The translations under genes and the position numbers were made by a program. Source: Lederbergia sp. NSJ-179 (lineage in GTDB: Bacteria > Bacillota > Bacilli > Bacillales > Bacillaceae_C). Taken from it: DNA of 64,000 bases. The DNA lies in NCBI RefSeq assembly GCF_022867885.1, contig NZ_JALIFP010000004.1, positions 62,001-126,000 on the forward strand. The letters run 5' to 3'. Position 1 is the first letter of the stretch. Each line of letters starts with the position of its first letter. The notes below the pieces were generated by a model. That model had not been told where the DNA came from. It saw nothing but the letters and a program-made list of their open reading frames with translations, and searched no databases. This document shows, piece after piece, positions 50,716 to 59,987 of this stretch.

Positions 50716-51171
50716 TTTGTAAATCCTTTCATGAGTTGGGGATAGGAATAGAGTGATTCCTAACTCCTAATGATACCTATCTTGGCGTTTTTGTTGGAAG
50801 CCTTGAAAGAGGTTTCCTTACTTTATCTCAAATTAACGGACCTATATCCTGCGGCCTAATCCTCCACTGAATGAAGCTTTCACTGTATTGTGAAGTAAAC
50901 GAGATACATCAGCAAAATATGTTGTGTTTTCGCCATTTGCACAAATAAAGAGGGGAAAACAAGGTAGATATGGTTTACTCTGACTATTACGATACCTATG
51001 GATGAAGGTGCATAGGAGATACGTTGCAAAAGCTGATAACGGATACACATTGTAACCGACTACTCCTATAGACCAGAACTTGACGATGTTTCTGTCCGTC
51101 CGTTGCCAATTGTTTGCCTATTTGTAAGATTGCCAACTTGTCAGGAAACTATATTTTTTGTGGGAGGTATA
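50716..51171. other. 460-bp spacer before the pectate lyase gene
   Basis: No coding region is supported. CCTCCACTGAATGAAGCTTTCACT near 50861 repeats, with one extra base, the string at 39940-39962 in the gapA-pgk repeat block. The rest shows several short inverted repeats but no clear terminator T-run. A good ribosome site (GGGAGG, 51162-51167) serves the next gene; its promoter is not clear. Confidence 0.45.
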
Positions 51172-51175
51172 ATGG

Positions 51176-54100
51176 ATGAGAATCTTGTCACTCATGTTAT
51201 CTGTTTTTCTGTGCTTTTCTATTTTTCCGTTGTCAAGTACGAAAGCAAAAGCCGATCATGATCCGTTGCCAGCCTTCCCAGGAGCAGAGGGATTTGGATA
51301 TGCTTCAGTAGGGGGGCGTGGTGGAGAGGTCTATCATGTTACGAGCCGTGAGCTTACGGGTCCCGGTACTTTTCATCATGCCCTTACTACTGCTGGAGAT
51401 GTTCCCCGTACGATTGTGTTCGATATATCGGGCGAAATTACCATCCCAAAAACGGTTGTGCAGAATAAATCAAATATCACGATTGCGGGGCAAACGGCAC
51501 CTGGAGATGGAATTACCATTCGTGGACAAACGATCCGCTTCATTAATTCTCGCGATATTATTATCAGATTTGTCCGTTTTCGGATGGGCGCACAAGAGGA
51601 TTTTAGCGATGATGCGATGTATTTAGAAGATAACCAGAATGTGATGATTGATCATTGTACGTTCTCTTGGGGAACGGATGAGGTATTATCGATCAAAAGT
51701 AAAAATTATGAAGATCCTAAATCAAAAAATATTACCGTGCAATGGTCGATTATGTCAGAAGGACTTCTTACTCATTCCATGGGTGGATTAGTTGAAATGA
51801 ACACGATTACAATGCATCATAATCTGTATGCCCATAATAATGATCGGAATCCAAAAACAAAAGGACAAATGGATTTTGTCAACAATATTGTCTACAATTG
51901 GGGCCAATACCCGTATGTAGCAGGTGGAGAATCTGGCACCAAAGGATATGGAAATGTTGTAGGGAATTATTTTATAGCTGGCTTAAATTCTAAAAATCCT
52001 GAATATGCAATTGTAAGGGGAAATGAAAATTATCAAGTATTTCTTGAAAATAATCGGATCGATCCTAATCAAAATGGCATTCTTGATGGGACGGATACAG
52101 GTACCAATATGATCGAGGTTGAAAGACCAAGTGTTGTTGTTCCAGAACGGTTTGAATATCCATTAGTGCATACCCAAGAACCAGAGGTGGCCTATGATTA
52201 TGTACTAGATTATGCTGGTGCATCACTCGTTCGTGATGATGCTGACAAACGTGTGGTTGATAGTGTAAGGGATCAAACGGGTGTGATCATTGGACATGAG
52301 AATGATGTTGGCGGCTATCCGCAACTTAAGGAAGGCACCCCGCTACTTGATTCAGATGGAGATGGGATGCCTGATGAATGGGAAATTGCGAATGGTCTTG
52401 ATCCGTTTGATCCAGAAGATCGCAATAACGATATGCGCGGAGAAGGCTATACAAATCTCGAATATTATCTAAATGAATTAGCCGAAGCAACTTTTCCAAC
52501 AGATTATCCTACTTCACCACCAGAGTGGGCAGGACCACCGTTTACACCGCCAACAGATCCTGATCCAGAGCCTGAAGAACCGGCATCAGAACCGATTGTA
52601 GGGATGGATGGGGAAGTGATTAGAAATGCAATCATTCACGATAATAGTGGAAACGGGATAGAAAATGCGAAGAAATGGTCAGTAGAAAAAAATCTGCAGG
52701 TTGGAGATTTCGTCGCTGGAGACCGAATGACAGGAAGCAGTGTTTACAAATTCACCTCGATACCTGATAAGTTAAAGGGGTTGGAATGGATTCGGTCTGC
52801 GGTTGCTTCAAGAAGTGCATCGAATGATGATCTAGTTTCCTTTTATTTAGTGGCAGATGCGGATGTATATGTCGCCCATGATTCGCGAATTGGCTCACTA
52901 CCGGAATGGTTGAAAGCTTATGAAGATACGGGAGAAATCATAGAAGATGATCAACCAGTCAAGTTTAAACTGTATAAAAAGCATTACCCTGCCGGTTCGT
53001 TTGTGGTGATGGGAAAGAATAACAATACGAAGCAAATGAATTATTTTGTTATTCTTAAACCGACAAACGTACAAGGTCAACCGCCTGAAAAACCTGCAGA
53101 CTTGGAAGGAGAAATGACGAAGAAAGCCGCTGTTTCTTTAAAATGGTCACCGGTCCGTGATGCGGATAGCTATTTAATTTATCGTTCCTCATCACCAGAT
53201 CAGTTGAAAGCGATCGCCACCTCTGACACAGCAGAGTATGTGGACGACACGATTGAATTAGGCCACACTTATTATTATAAGGTATCTGCCCTAAATGCTA
53301 GTGGGGAGTCTTCACAATCAAATGAAGTGGAACTTGCTGCTTATGATCACACACAGCCAACACCAGCTACACCTAAAGGATTGGAAATTTTAACAGCAAG
53401 AAGCATGTCTGTTGAATTAAGTTGGGAACCTGTTAAGGATGTGACCGGCTATTCTATCTATCGAGCGAATCAGGAAGATGGCTCATACAAAAAAATAGCT
53501 GGCACGACAACGCCAGGGTATACCGATGAAAAACTTACACCGGATACAAAGTATTATTATCAAGTATCGGCAACCGGGATTGGTGGTGAATCGGAAAAAA
53601 CAGATCGTGTAAGCGTTAAAACCGGGCCTCCTGTCGTTTTACCAGAAATTCCGTCAGGATTAACGCCAGGCAAAATTGCCACTTCTACCTTTGAAATTCA
53701 GTGGGAAGCTGTTGAAGGTGCGGAAAGTTATAACATCTATCGAAAAGCAAATGAGGAAAATGACTTTTCGATGATTGCGAATACCGATTCTACTAGCTAT
53801 CAAGACAAAGGTGTGAGTAACAAACAAACGGGATACACATACAAAATAACGGCCTTGAACGAAATGGGCGAAACAAAGCCTTCGAAAGAACTTACAATTG
53901 ATATGCCATTACCACAAGCACCAATCGATTTGAAAATTGGGTTAGTGGGAGAATCATTTGTAGGGTTATTGTGGACATCAGGTGGTGGTGGCTACCAATT
54001 TAATATCTATAGAGAAGCGAATGGTAAAGTGGAAAAAGTAGGCGATGCGAAGGTGGCAACTGGTTTTGATCGGACAGTCGAGCCTGGTGTTGAATATGTC

Positions 54101-54439
54101 TATTATCTCAAAGCAGAAAATGCTAATGGGGAATCGGAGGCATCTAATAAAGTAACTATCACACCAGATCAGGTTAGTGCAACAAGTATGAAGACTTTTG
54201 TTAAGCAGTTCAAAGAATCAGGTGAGTGGAATGATGAGAAATCTGCTCACGGGTTGAAGCTCCATTTGACAGCAGTCGAAACTTTTGAAAAACAAGAAAA
54301 TCAGGAAAAGATTGTGAAGCATATGGAAGGCTTTCAACAATTAGCTAAACATCAAAAAGATCATCAGTTACTCCCTATTCATATCTATAATGTCTTAAAA
54401 GCTTATGCTGAAGCGATGCTAAGCAAATGGAATTCGTAA
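51176..54439 (+). CDS. Secreted multidomain pectate lyase (PL1-like)
   Basis: A 1087-residue secreted enzyme. A signal peptide (cut near residue 26, AKA-DHD) is followed by a parallel beta-helix lyase domain (about 30-340) with EVYHVTSRELTGPGTFHHAL, MIDHCTFSWGTDE (about 156-168) and LYAHNNDRNPKTKG (about 217-230, likely catalytic Arg). A thrombospondin-3-like calcium loop (DSDGDGMPDEWE, about 392-403), a Pro-rich linker and an uncharacterised beta domain (about 475-630) come next. Four fibronectin type III repeats (about 637-1000) and a C-terminal helical domain resembling FIMAH (about 1002-1085) follow. No wall anchor is seen. It would cleave polygalacturonate by beta-elimination and supply oligouronides to the upstream importer. 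Confidence 0.85.
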   Translation: MRILSLMLSVFLCFSIFPLSSTKAKADHDPLPAFPGAEGFGYASVGGRGGEVYHVTSRELTGPGTFHHALTTAGDVPRTIVFDISGEITIPKTVVQNKSNITIAGQTAPGDGITIRGQTIRFINSRDIIIRFVRFRMGAQEDFSDDAMYLEDNQNVMIDHCTFSWGTDEVLSIKSKNYEDPKSKNITVQWSIMSEGLLTHSMGGLVEMNTITMHHNLYAHNNDRNPKTKGQMDFVNNIVYNWGQYPYVAGGESGTKGYGNVVGNYFIAGLNSKNPEYAIVRGNENYQVFLENNRIDPNQNGILDGTDTGTNMIEVERPSVVVPERFEYPLVHTQEPEVAYDYVLDYAGASLVRDDADKRVVDSVRDQTGVIIGHENDVGGYPQLKEGTPLLDSDGDGMPDEWEIANGLDPFDPEDRNNDMRGEGYTNLEYYLNELAEATFPTDYPTSPPEWAGPPFTPPTDPDPEPEEPASEPIVGMDGEVIRNAIIHDNSGNGIENAKKWSVEKNLQVGDFVAGDRMTGSSVYKFTSIPDKLKGLEWIRSAVASRSASNDDLVSFYLVADADVYVAHDSRIGSLPEWLKAYEDTGEIIEDDQPVKFKLYKKHYPAGSFVVMGKNNNTKQMNYFVILKPTNVQGQPPEKPADLEGEMTKKAAVSLKWSPVRDADSYLIYRSSSPDQLKAIATSDTAEYVDDTIELGHTYYYKVSALNASGESSQSNEVELAAYDHTQPTPATPKGLEILTARSMSVELSWEPVKDVTGYSIYRANQEDGSYKKIAGTTTPGYTDEKLTPDTKYYYQVSATGIGGESEKTDRVSVKTGPPVVLPEIPSGLTPGKIATSTFEIQWEAVEGAESYNIYRKANEENDFSMIANTDSTSYQDKGVSNKQTGYTYKITALNEMGETKPSKELTIDMPLPQAPIDLKIGLVGESFVGLLWTSGGGGYQFNIYREANGKVEKVGDAKVATGFDRTVEPGVEYVYYLKAENANGESEASNKVTITPDQVSATSMKTFVKQFKESGEWNDEKSAHGLKLHLTAVETFEKQENQEKIVKHMEGFQQLAKHQKDHQLLPIHIYNVLKAYAEAMLSKWNS

Positions 54440-54462
54440 AAATAGATTTTTGAAATCATTTT

Positions 54463-54491
54463 GTTTCAGATGATTAGGCATGTAGTATACT
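54463..54491 (+). promoter_or_regulatory. Candidate promoter of the AraC-type regulator
   Basis: GTTTCA and TATACT are 17 bp apart, 20 bp before the ATG, with GGGGGG as ribosome site. AATCAT/ATGATT inverted arms (54454-54475) overlap the -35. Confidence 0.45.
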
Positions 54492-54510
54492 GGAAAAAGG
54501 GGGGAAATAC

Positions 54511-56799
54511 ATGCCTAATTTTTTCCATAAATGGTTTCGGTTCAATTTACTCAAAAACCAAACAAGTCTTCTGTTGTTTTTAACGATCGCGATTTTCCTT
54601 ATTATTCTAATTGTGAGTATCACTTCTTACAATACGTCTAAAGCTGTACTCCAAGAGCAATTAAATGAACCACAGCAGCAAATGCTTCAGATCAGTATGA
54701 ATTTTATCGACGAAGCGATCAACGAAAGCAATAGAATCGCCACAGAAGTGGCATTAGATGACCATGTTTATCGTTTTCTAACAAGCGATGACCCAAATGC
54801 TTATAATAATATAAAGGAAATTTATCGACTATTAACCTCCTTCGTGACGAATTCGCCTGTTATTAAAAGTATATATGTGTATGATATCAACAAAGGGAGT
54901 TTCGTGACCATTCCGCATGGATATAGTGCAACAAAAGTGACATTTGTTGATTCACAATGGACAGATGTTGCGGAAGAATTACAAGATAAGATGATGATTG
55001 TGAAAAAAAGGGAGGTACCTGAAGGAGCAAGAAGTAGCGGTTCAGAAATTACTCTCTTTCGAAAAATCCTGATCCAAGGTGAATCTAAAGGATTGGTTGC
55101 CGTTAATTTAAATGAGAAAGAGTTGTTCAGAAAAATCAACCCACCAAAGTTAACCAATATAGATAGTACTCGCTTTATTATAGATGAGCAGAATGAAATC
55201 CTTTATTCTGTATCCAATCATTCTTTTGATCAAGAGGCTGTCGAAGCTGGCATCGCCAATCTTAAAAAAGAAAGATTAGGAGATGTTCGATACGAAGGAG
55301 AAACCTTACTGGCCAGTCAAGTACAATCTCCGGTTACAGGTTGGCAGTACATTTCGCTTGTGACACAAGAAAGTATATTGGCAAAATCCAAAAGAGTAGG
55401 TCATATTGTATTTTTCGTATCTTTAGTCGCTCTTTTCATTGGTTTGATGGTCATCGTTTATATGAATATCAAAGTATTTCGACCGATTTTTCGACTAAAG
55501 CAGTTATTTATCATGAAAGAGCAAGATATTTCAAAACAAGGTTTAAACGAATTGGAGAATATTGCTGGTCAATTAATTCACGATCATGCCCATTTAGCCC
55601 AAACATTGGACACAATTAAAGCGGAAGCTTCCTCAAAATTCATTCTTGATATCTATCAGGGAGATATCAAGTCAAGGCGAGAAATACAAGAAAAATGGAA
55701 TGATTATTTTCGAGACTGGAATAATAAAAGTTTAGTGGTTGCCATTCTTTCGATCGACAACTTTTCAGCTTGGTCGCATACATTCCCAAGTATGGATCAT
55801 TCTCTCTTAAAATTTGCGCTTAAAAATATAATTTCCGAAGTGCTTACAGAACATGCTTATAATGAATGTGTGGATTTTGGTCAAGACAAATTGGCTGTTT
55901 TGCTTCAATATGATGGAAAAACTGAGCCACTAACACACAAATTCATGAAAGCGTTGTCCTCCTCTGAACGTTTACTAGGCTTTAGTGCATCTGTTGGGAT
56001 CAGCCATCCAAAGCAAACGGTAGGAGAGATCAAAGAGGCTGTATTTGAAGCCGAGCTGGCACTTGGATATAGACTATATAAAGGATATGGAAGCGTCATA
56101 CCTATAAATAAATGTCATGTTGATACTCCTCATATCCCGACAAAGATGGACCAAAGATTAAAGCAATTAGCGGAGTCGATCATTGGAGGGGATGATACCC
56201 AAGGGATAAAGCTGGTAGAAGAGATCATTCAAGAGATTCGTGATCAACAAACCTTACCAACAATCGCTTTATCAAAAATACACAGCATGATTGATGTGAT
56301 ATGGAGTCATACACATGATAAATTTCAAGGCCATGCTGAGGAAAATGAGCTGAAAACAGGGATAATTTCTATTTATTTAGATGATATTGAAGTGTTATTA
56401 AAAGATGGCGTTATTCATGAGTCTGAAAAATGGAAAAAACAAGCGAAGAATAAAGAAAGTATACTTTGTGAAAAAATGATTACCTATATGAAGGATCATT
56501 TGAATGAGGCCATTGGAATTGCAGAAATTGCTGATTCAATTGGAATTAGTGTTAGTTTAGCGAGTCAAATTTTTAAAGAAAAGACGGATGATACGATTTA
56601 TGGCTACCTTACCAAATTAAGAATAGAGAAGGCAGAAGAATTATTGTTACACACAGATAAAAAGGTGGCGACTATTGCATTTGAGGTAGGATATCAGCAT
56701 GAAAACAGCTTTATTCGGGTTTTCCGTAAATATAAAAATGTCACACCAGGTAAATATCGAGAAATGTTACGAAATAAAAAAAGATCGTTAGCTGAATAA
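54511..56799 (+). CDS. Membrane-spanning AraC-family regulator, YesS/YtdP type
   Basis: A 762-residue one-component regulator. A membrane helix at about 19-41 is followed by an extracellular Cache-like sensor (about 42-295), a second membrane helix (about 297-318), a cytoplasmic linker with a degenerate middle domain, and a C-terminal AraC HTH pair (about 655-755, with AEIADSIGISVSLASQIFKE and VATIAFEVGYQHENSFIRVF). B. subtilis YesS and YtdP, of the same build, control pectin and rhamnogalacturonan genes. It probably senses extracellular oligosaccharide or the binding protein and activates the island. Confidence 0.88.
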   Translation: MPNFFHKWFRFNLLKNQTSLLLFLTIAIFLIILIVSITSYNTSKAVLQEQLNEPQQQMLQISMNFIDEAINESNRIATEVALDDHVYRFLTSDDPNAYNNIKEIYRLLTSFVTNSPVIKSIYVYDINKGSFVTIPHGYSATKVTFVDSQWTDVAEELQDKMMIVKKREVPEGARSSGSEITLFRKILIQGESKGLVAVNLNEKELFRKINPPKLTNIDSTRFIIDEQNEILYSVSNHSFDQEAVEAGIANLKKERLGDVRYEGETLLASQVQSPVTGWQYISLVTQESILAKSKRVGHIVFFVSLVALFIGLMVIVYMNIKVFRPIFRLKQLFIMKEQDISKQGLNELENIAGQLIHDHAHLAQTLDTIKAEASSKFILDIYQGDIKSRREIQEKWNDYFRDWNNKSLVVAILSIDNFSAWSHTFPSMDHSLLKFALKNIISEVLTEHAYNECVDFGQDKLAVLLQYDGKTEPLTHKFMKALSSSERLLGFSASVGISHPKQTVGEIKEAVFEAELALGYRLYKGYGSVIPINKCHVDTPHIPTKMDQRLKQLAESIIGGDDTQGIKLVEEIIQEIRDQQTLPTIALSKIHSMIDVIWSHTHDKFQGHAEENELKTGIISIYLDDIEVLLKDGVIHESEKWKKQAKNKESILCEKMITYMKDHLNEAIGIAEIADSIGISVSLASQIFKEKTDDTIYGYLTKLRIEKAEELLLHTDKKVATIAFEVGYQHENSFIRVFRKYKNVTPGKYREMLRNKKRSLAE

Positions 56800-56829
56800 A
56801 ATGATTTTTAAAATATAAGAGGTGTAATG

Positions 56830-58881
56830 ATGGATAGAAAACAGATAGTTGAGCGACATGATCCAGTTATTAAAAGAGTAGAACCCCTGGCACCACTATC
56901 AATAGGCAATGGAGAATTTGGATTTAGTTTTGATTTTACGGGTTTACAAACCTATCCTGATGCATATGAAAGTCCACTTGGCACACAATCCAATTGGGGT
57001 TGGCATTATACGAGGGGGAGAGAGCTTTTCACAGATAAGGATATTCGATTTCAAAGCTATGATACATACGGCCGGCAAGTCAAATATCCGATGAAGCCGG
57101 AAGATAAAGAAGAGGCTTATCATTGGTTACGGCAAAATCCTCATCGATTGCAGCTTGGGAGAATATCTTTCCGTTTTTTCACAGAAGACCATCATGAAAT
57201 CCCGGTTGAAGCGATCGACGATATTCATCAACAACATTACTTATGGACAGGGATAGTAGAAAGTCGCTATAAGGTGGATGGGATTCCAGTTACGGTGAAA
57301 ACAGCCTGTCACCCCAAGCAAGATGTTATTAGTGTAAAAATAGAATCTTCCTTATTAAAGAGTCAAAGGATTCAAGTATTCACATTATTTCCTAGTCCTG
57401 ATATGACGGACAACAGCTGGGCAAAAGCGATTTTTCCAGATTGGAATGCGGATGATCGACATAGAACAGAAATAGTACAAAGGTCAGAACATTCCGTTAT
57501 TTTAAAAAGAACACTGGATGAAGATTCCTACCAAGTCCGTTGGACATGGGAGCACGGGGAATTGGAGCAAACAGATCGGCATGAATTTACCTTGTCTTCC
57601 GATGGCGAATCGGCAGAAATGTCTTTCACTGTAGCCTTCTCCGCTGAGGAACCTGTAAATGTGGATGCGGACGAGGTTTTTAGCGAAAATGAAAAGCACT
57701 GGGCCTCCTTCTGGAAAGAGGGTGGCGCGATTGATTTTTCAGGAAGCCCTGATCCAAGAGCCTTTGAATTAGAAAGAAGAGTTGTCCTTTCTCAATACTT
57801 ATGTGCGATCCATAGCGGAGGGTCATTGCCACCACAGGAAACGGGGTATATGTACAATAGCTGGTTTGGAAAATTCCATTTAGAAATGCATTGGTGGCAT
57901 TCTGCTCATTTTCCGTTATGGGGACGTGCCGAGATTCTTGGTAAAAGTCTGGACTGGTATAACAAAATCCTGCCATTAGCACGAGATTTAGCTGAGAGTC
58001 AAGGGTATGAAGGAGCAAGATGGCCGAAAATGGTTGGGATAGATGGAAAGCAAAGTCCGTCTCCTGTCGCACCGGGACTTATTTGGCAGCAACCACATCC
58101 TATCGCACTAGCCGAGTTGTATTATCAGGACAATCCAACTCGTGAACGATTGGAAAAATATAAGAATCTGATTTTTGAATCAGCGGATTTTATGGCTTCG
58201 TTTGCTCATTGGGATGAAGAGAAACGCGCCTATGTTCTGGGTCCTCCCCTTATTCCAGCACAAGAATGTCATCAAATGCAAGAAAGCCTAAATCCACCAT
58301 ATGAATTAGAGTATTGGAAATATGGGCTAGAAATAGCGATTAAATGGGCAGAAAGATTAAAGTCCAATGCCAACCCGTCTTGGTCCAAAGTGGCGCAAGC
58401 GATGTCTCCTCCTCCAGCCGCGGAAGGGGTCTATCTTGCCCATGAACACTGCGAACAAACCTATACGGAGAAAAATCATGATCATCCTTCCATGGTGGGG
58501 GCTTTAGGGATCCTATCAGGAACATTGATCGATAAGGAGATGATGAGAAATACATTAAGAAGGGTATTAAAGGTATGGGATTGGGAAAGTGCTTGGGGCT
58601 GGGATTTTCCCATGTGTGCAATGACAGCTGCAAGATTAGGGGAAAAGGAAATGGCTGTGGATTTTTTAATGATGGAAGCTACCAAAAACACCTATTTACC
58701 AAATGGCCATAATTATCAAAGACCCGGATTAACAGCTTATTTACCGGGTAATGGTGGTTTATTGGCTGCTGTTGCAATGATGGCAAGCGGCTGGAAAGAT
58801 GCTCCAGATTCTAATTGTCCTGGTTTTCCCAATGATGGTACTTGGAAGATTGAACATGAAGGCTTGAATGCTTGGTTGTAA
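56830..58881 (+). CDS. Cytoplasmic six-hairpin (alpha/alpha barrel) glycosidase-like protein
   Basis: A 683-residue protein without signal peptide. Residues about 1-290 look like the beta-sandwich N-terminal domain of GH65/GH95-type enzymes (APLSIGNGEFGFSFDFTGLQ), and about 300-683 like an (alpha/alpha)6 barrel, with WFGKFHLEMHWWHSAHFPLW (about 344-363), GYEGARWPKM, AHEHCEQTYTEKNHDHP (about 537-553) and WDWESAWGWDFPMCAMTAAR (about 583-602). Acidic residues in these blocks are candidate catalysts. I cannot name a CAZy family. Position behind the regulator, with transporter and lyase nearby, suggests it acts on imported pectin oligosaccharides. ATG 56830 is 5 bases from AGAGGTG. Confidence 0.72.
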   Translation: MDRKQIVERHDPVIKRVEPLAPLSIGNGEFGFSFDFTGLQTYPDAYESPLGTQSNWGWHYTRGRELFTDKDIRFQSYDTYGRQVKYPMKPEDKEEAYHWLRQNPHRLQLGRISFRFFTEDHHEIPVEAIDDIHQQHYLWTGIVESRYKVDGIPVTVKTACHPKQDVISVKIESSLLKSQRIQVFTLFPSPDMTDNSWAKAIFPDWNADDRHRTEIVQRSEHSVILKRTLDEDSYQVRWTWEHGELEQTDRHEFTLSSDGESAEMSFTVAFSAEEPVNVDADEVFSENEKHWASFWKEGGAIDFSGSPDPRAFELERRVVLSQYLCAIHSGGSLPPQETGYMYNSWFGKFHLEMHWWHSAHFPLWGRAEILGKSLDWYNKILPLARDLAESQGYEGARWPKMVGIDGKQSPSPVAPGLIWQQPHPIALAELYYQDNPTRERLEKYKNLIFESADFMASFAHWDEEKRAYVLGPPLIPAQECHQMQESLNPPYELEYWKYGLEIAIKWAERLKSNANPSWSKVAQAMSPPPAAEGVYLAHEHCEQTYTEKNHDHPSMVGALGILSGTLIDKEMMRNTLRRVLKVWDWESAWGWDFPMCAMTAARLGEKEMAVDFLMMEATKNTYLPNGHNYQRPGLTAYLPGNGGLLAAVAMMASGWKDAPDSNCPGFPNDGTWKIEHEGLNAWL

Positions 58882-59267
58882 AGAGTGATGACTATCGTGA
58901 AAATGAGGAAAATCCATCAATGTCAATTTATGCTATTGATAAATCCTTCGAAAAAGAGTAAAATACTAGTAAAGGCTACATTGTTCGTACCTTTAATTAA
59001 GTTTTTCACCTAGTTAGGATATAGGGAGTTTTAGATTGAAACTGAAATGACAAATCTCTGTCTATAGGACATGGAGGACAAGCAGGAAGGTTTCTGCAAA
59101 CACCCACTTTGCGAAGTGGTGTTTAAAACTTCATTAAACAAGATACGGCAAATGTGGCTTTTTATAAAACGGCCTATGAACGCCAGCTTCTACATGGGGC
59201 TGGTTTTTACATAGAATAATTTTAATTTGGATGTCACTTAAGATATATTGGCAAGAAAAAACAAATC
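58882..59267. other. Right edge of the pectin island, spacer before secG
   Basis: No coding region is supported. Two hairpins are present: AAACACCCACTT with AAGTGGTGTTT (59098-59124, one bulge) and CCAGC with GCTGG followed by TTTTT (59183-59208). The second could be an intrinsic terminator separating the island from secG. Confidence 0.5.
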
Positions 59268-59296
59268 TTGTTCATTTATCTCGTTTGTGTTACATT
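59268..59296 (+). promoter_or_regulatory. Candidate promoter of secG
   Basis: TTGTTC and TACATT are 17 bp apart, about 40 bp before the secG start codon. Confidence 0.5.
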
Positions 59297-59334
59297 TATG
59301 TTAACGTTTTAGGTTCGTGTAGGGAGGGAATCAA

Positions 59335-59565
59335 GTGTACACATTGCTCATTATTTTATTACTTATTGATTCTATTGCACTTATAGGTGTCGTTTTACTT
59401 CAGTCCGGAAAGAGTGCTGGTCTTTCAGGGGCCATCTCTGGCGGTGCTGAGCAATTATTTGGTAAGCAAAAAGCACGAGGATTGGATCTTGTTCTTCAGC
59501 GCACAACGGTAATACTTGCTGTATTATTTTTTTTACTTGCCATTGCTGTAGTTATGTTCGAATAA
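59335..59565 (+). CDS. secG: Preprotein translocase subunit SecG
   Basis: SecG assists protein export by the SecYEG channel. The 76-residue protein has two membrane helices (about 2-20 and 52-74) joined by the conserved [23 protein letters not shown] loop. The start is GTG after GGGAGGG. It has its own terminator, as in B. subtilis, where secG precedes the esterase and rnr genes. Confidence 0.95.
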   Translation: MYTLLIILLLIDSIALIGVVLLQSGKSAGLSGAISGGAEQLFGKQKARGLDLVLQRTTVILAVLFFLLAIAVVMFE

Positions 59566-59578
59566 ATATTGAAAATCT

Positions 59579-59608
59579 AAACCTGGTCGAAAAAGGCTAG
59601 GTTTTTTT
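59579..59608 (+). terminator. Intrinsic terminator after secG
   Basis: A 10-bp stem (AAACCTGGTC with GGCTAGGTTT, two G-U pairs) is followed by a run of seven T in total. Confidence 0.85.
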
Positions 59609-59628
59609 GTGCTTGCTAATGTTTTACT

Positions 59629-59797
59629 GATCTACACCCACTTGGATCGGCGTTTTTCCCGTTTCTTCGCATTTTTGTAGATTCAAACCTACCTTGGATC
59701 TATGTTTTTCCGGTTTCTCTTCGTTTTCGTTGACCTAACCACGCTTTGGATGTACGTTTTTCCCGTTCCTTCTCATTTTCGTCGACCCACCCACGCT
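59629..59797. repeat. Degenerate 52-bp tandem repeat (three copies and a partial)
   Basis: Units of 51, 52 and 52 bp start at 59629, 59680 and 59732, with a partial fourth at 59784. Each has the plan GA(T/C)...TTGGAT...GTTTTTCC(C/G)G(T/G)T...TTCG(T/C). It lies in the 422-bp secG-esterase spacer; the rest of that spacer (59798-59987) shows no gene. Confidence 0.85.
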
Positions 59798-59987
59798 AAG
59801 CTTAAAAAAATTAAGGAATATATTAGGAACGATTAGGGAATTAATGTACAATTATAGAATGGGTCAGGGCAAATAGGGATACCCGGATTACTTATGTAAA
59901 ATGGAGGGAAAACCCAAAATATGTCTTTGCATGATCTTGGGTATATAGAGTAACAACGTATCGAGTTATAGAATAGGAGTTATCAAA

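Noticed and set aside
50842..51048. Possible transposase fragment before the pectate lyase gene
   Set aside because: The 68-codon minus-strand frame matches no transposase motif I know, and no terminal repeats flank it.
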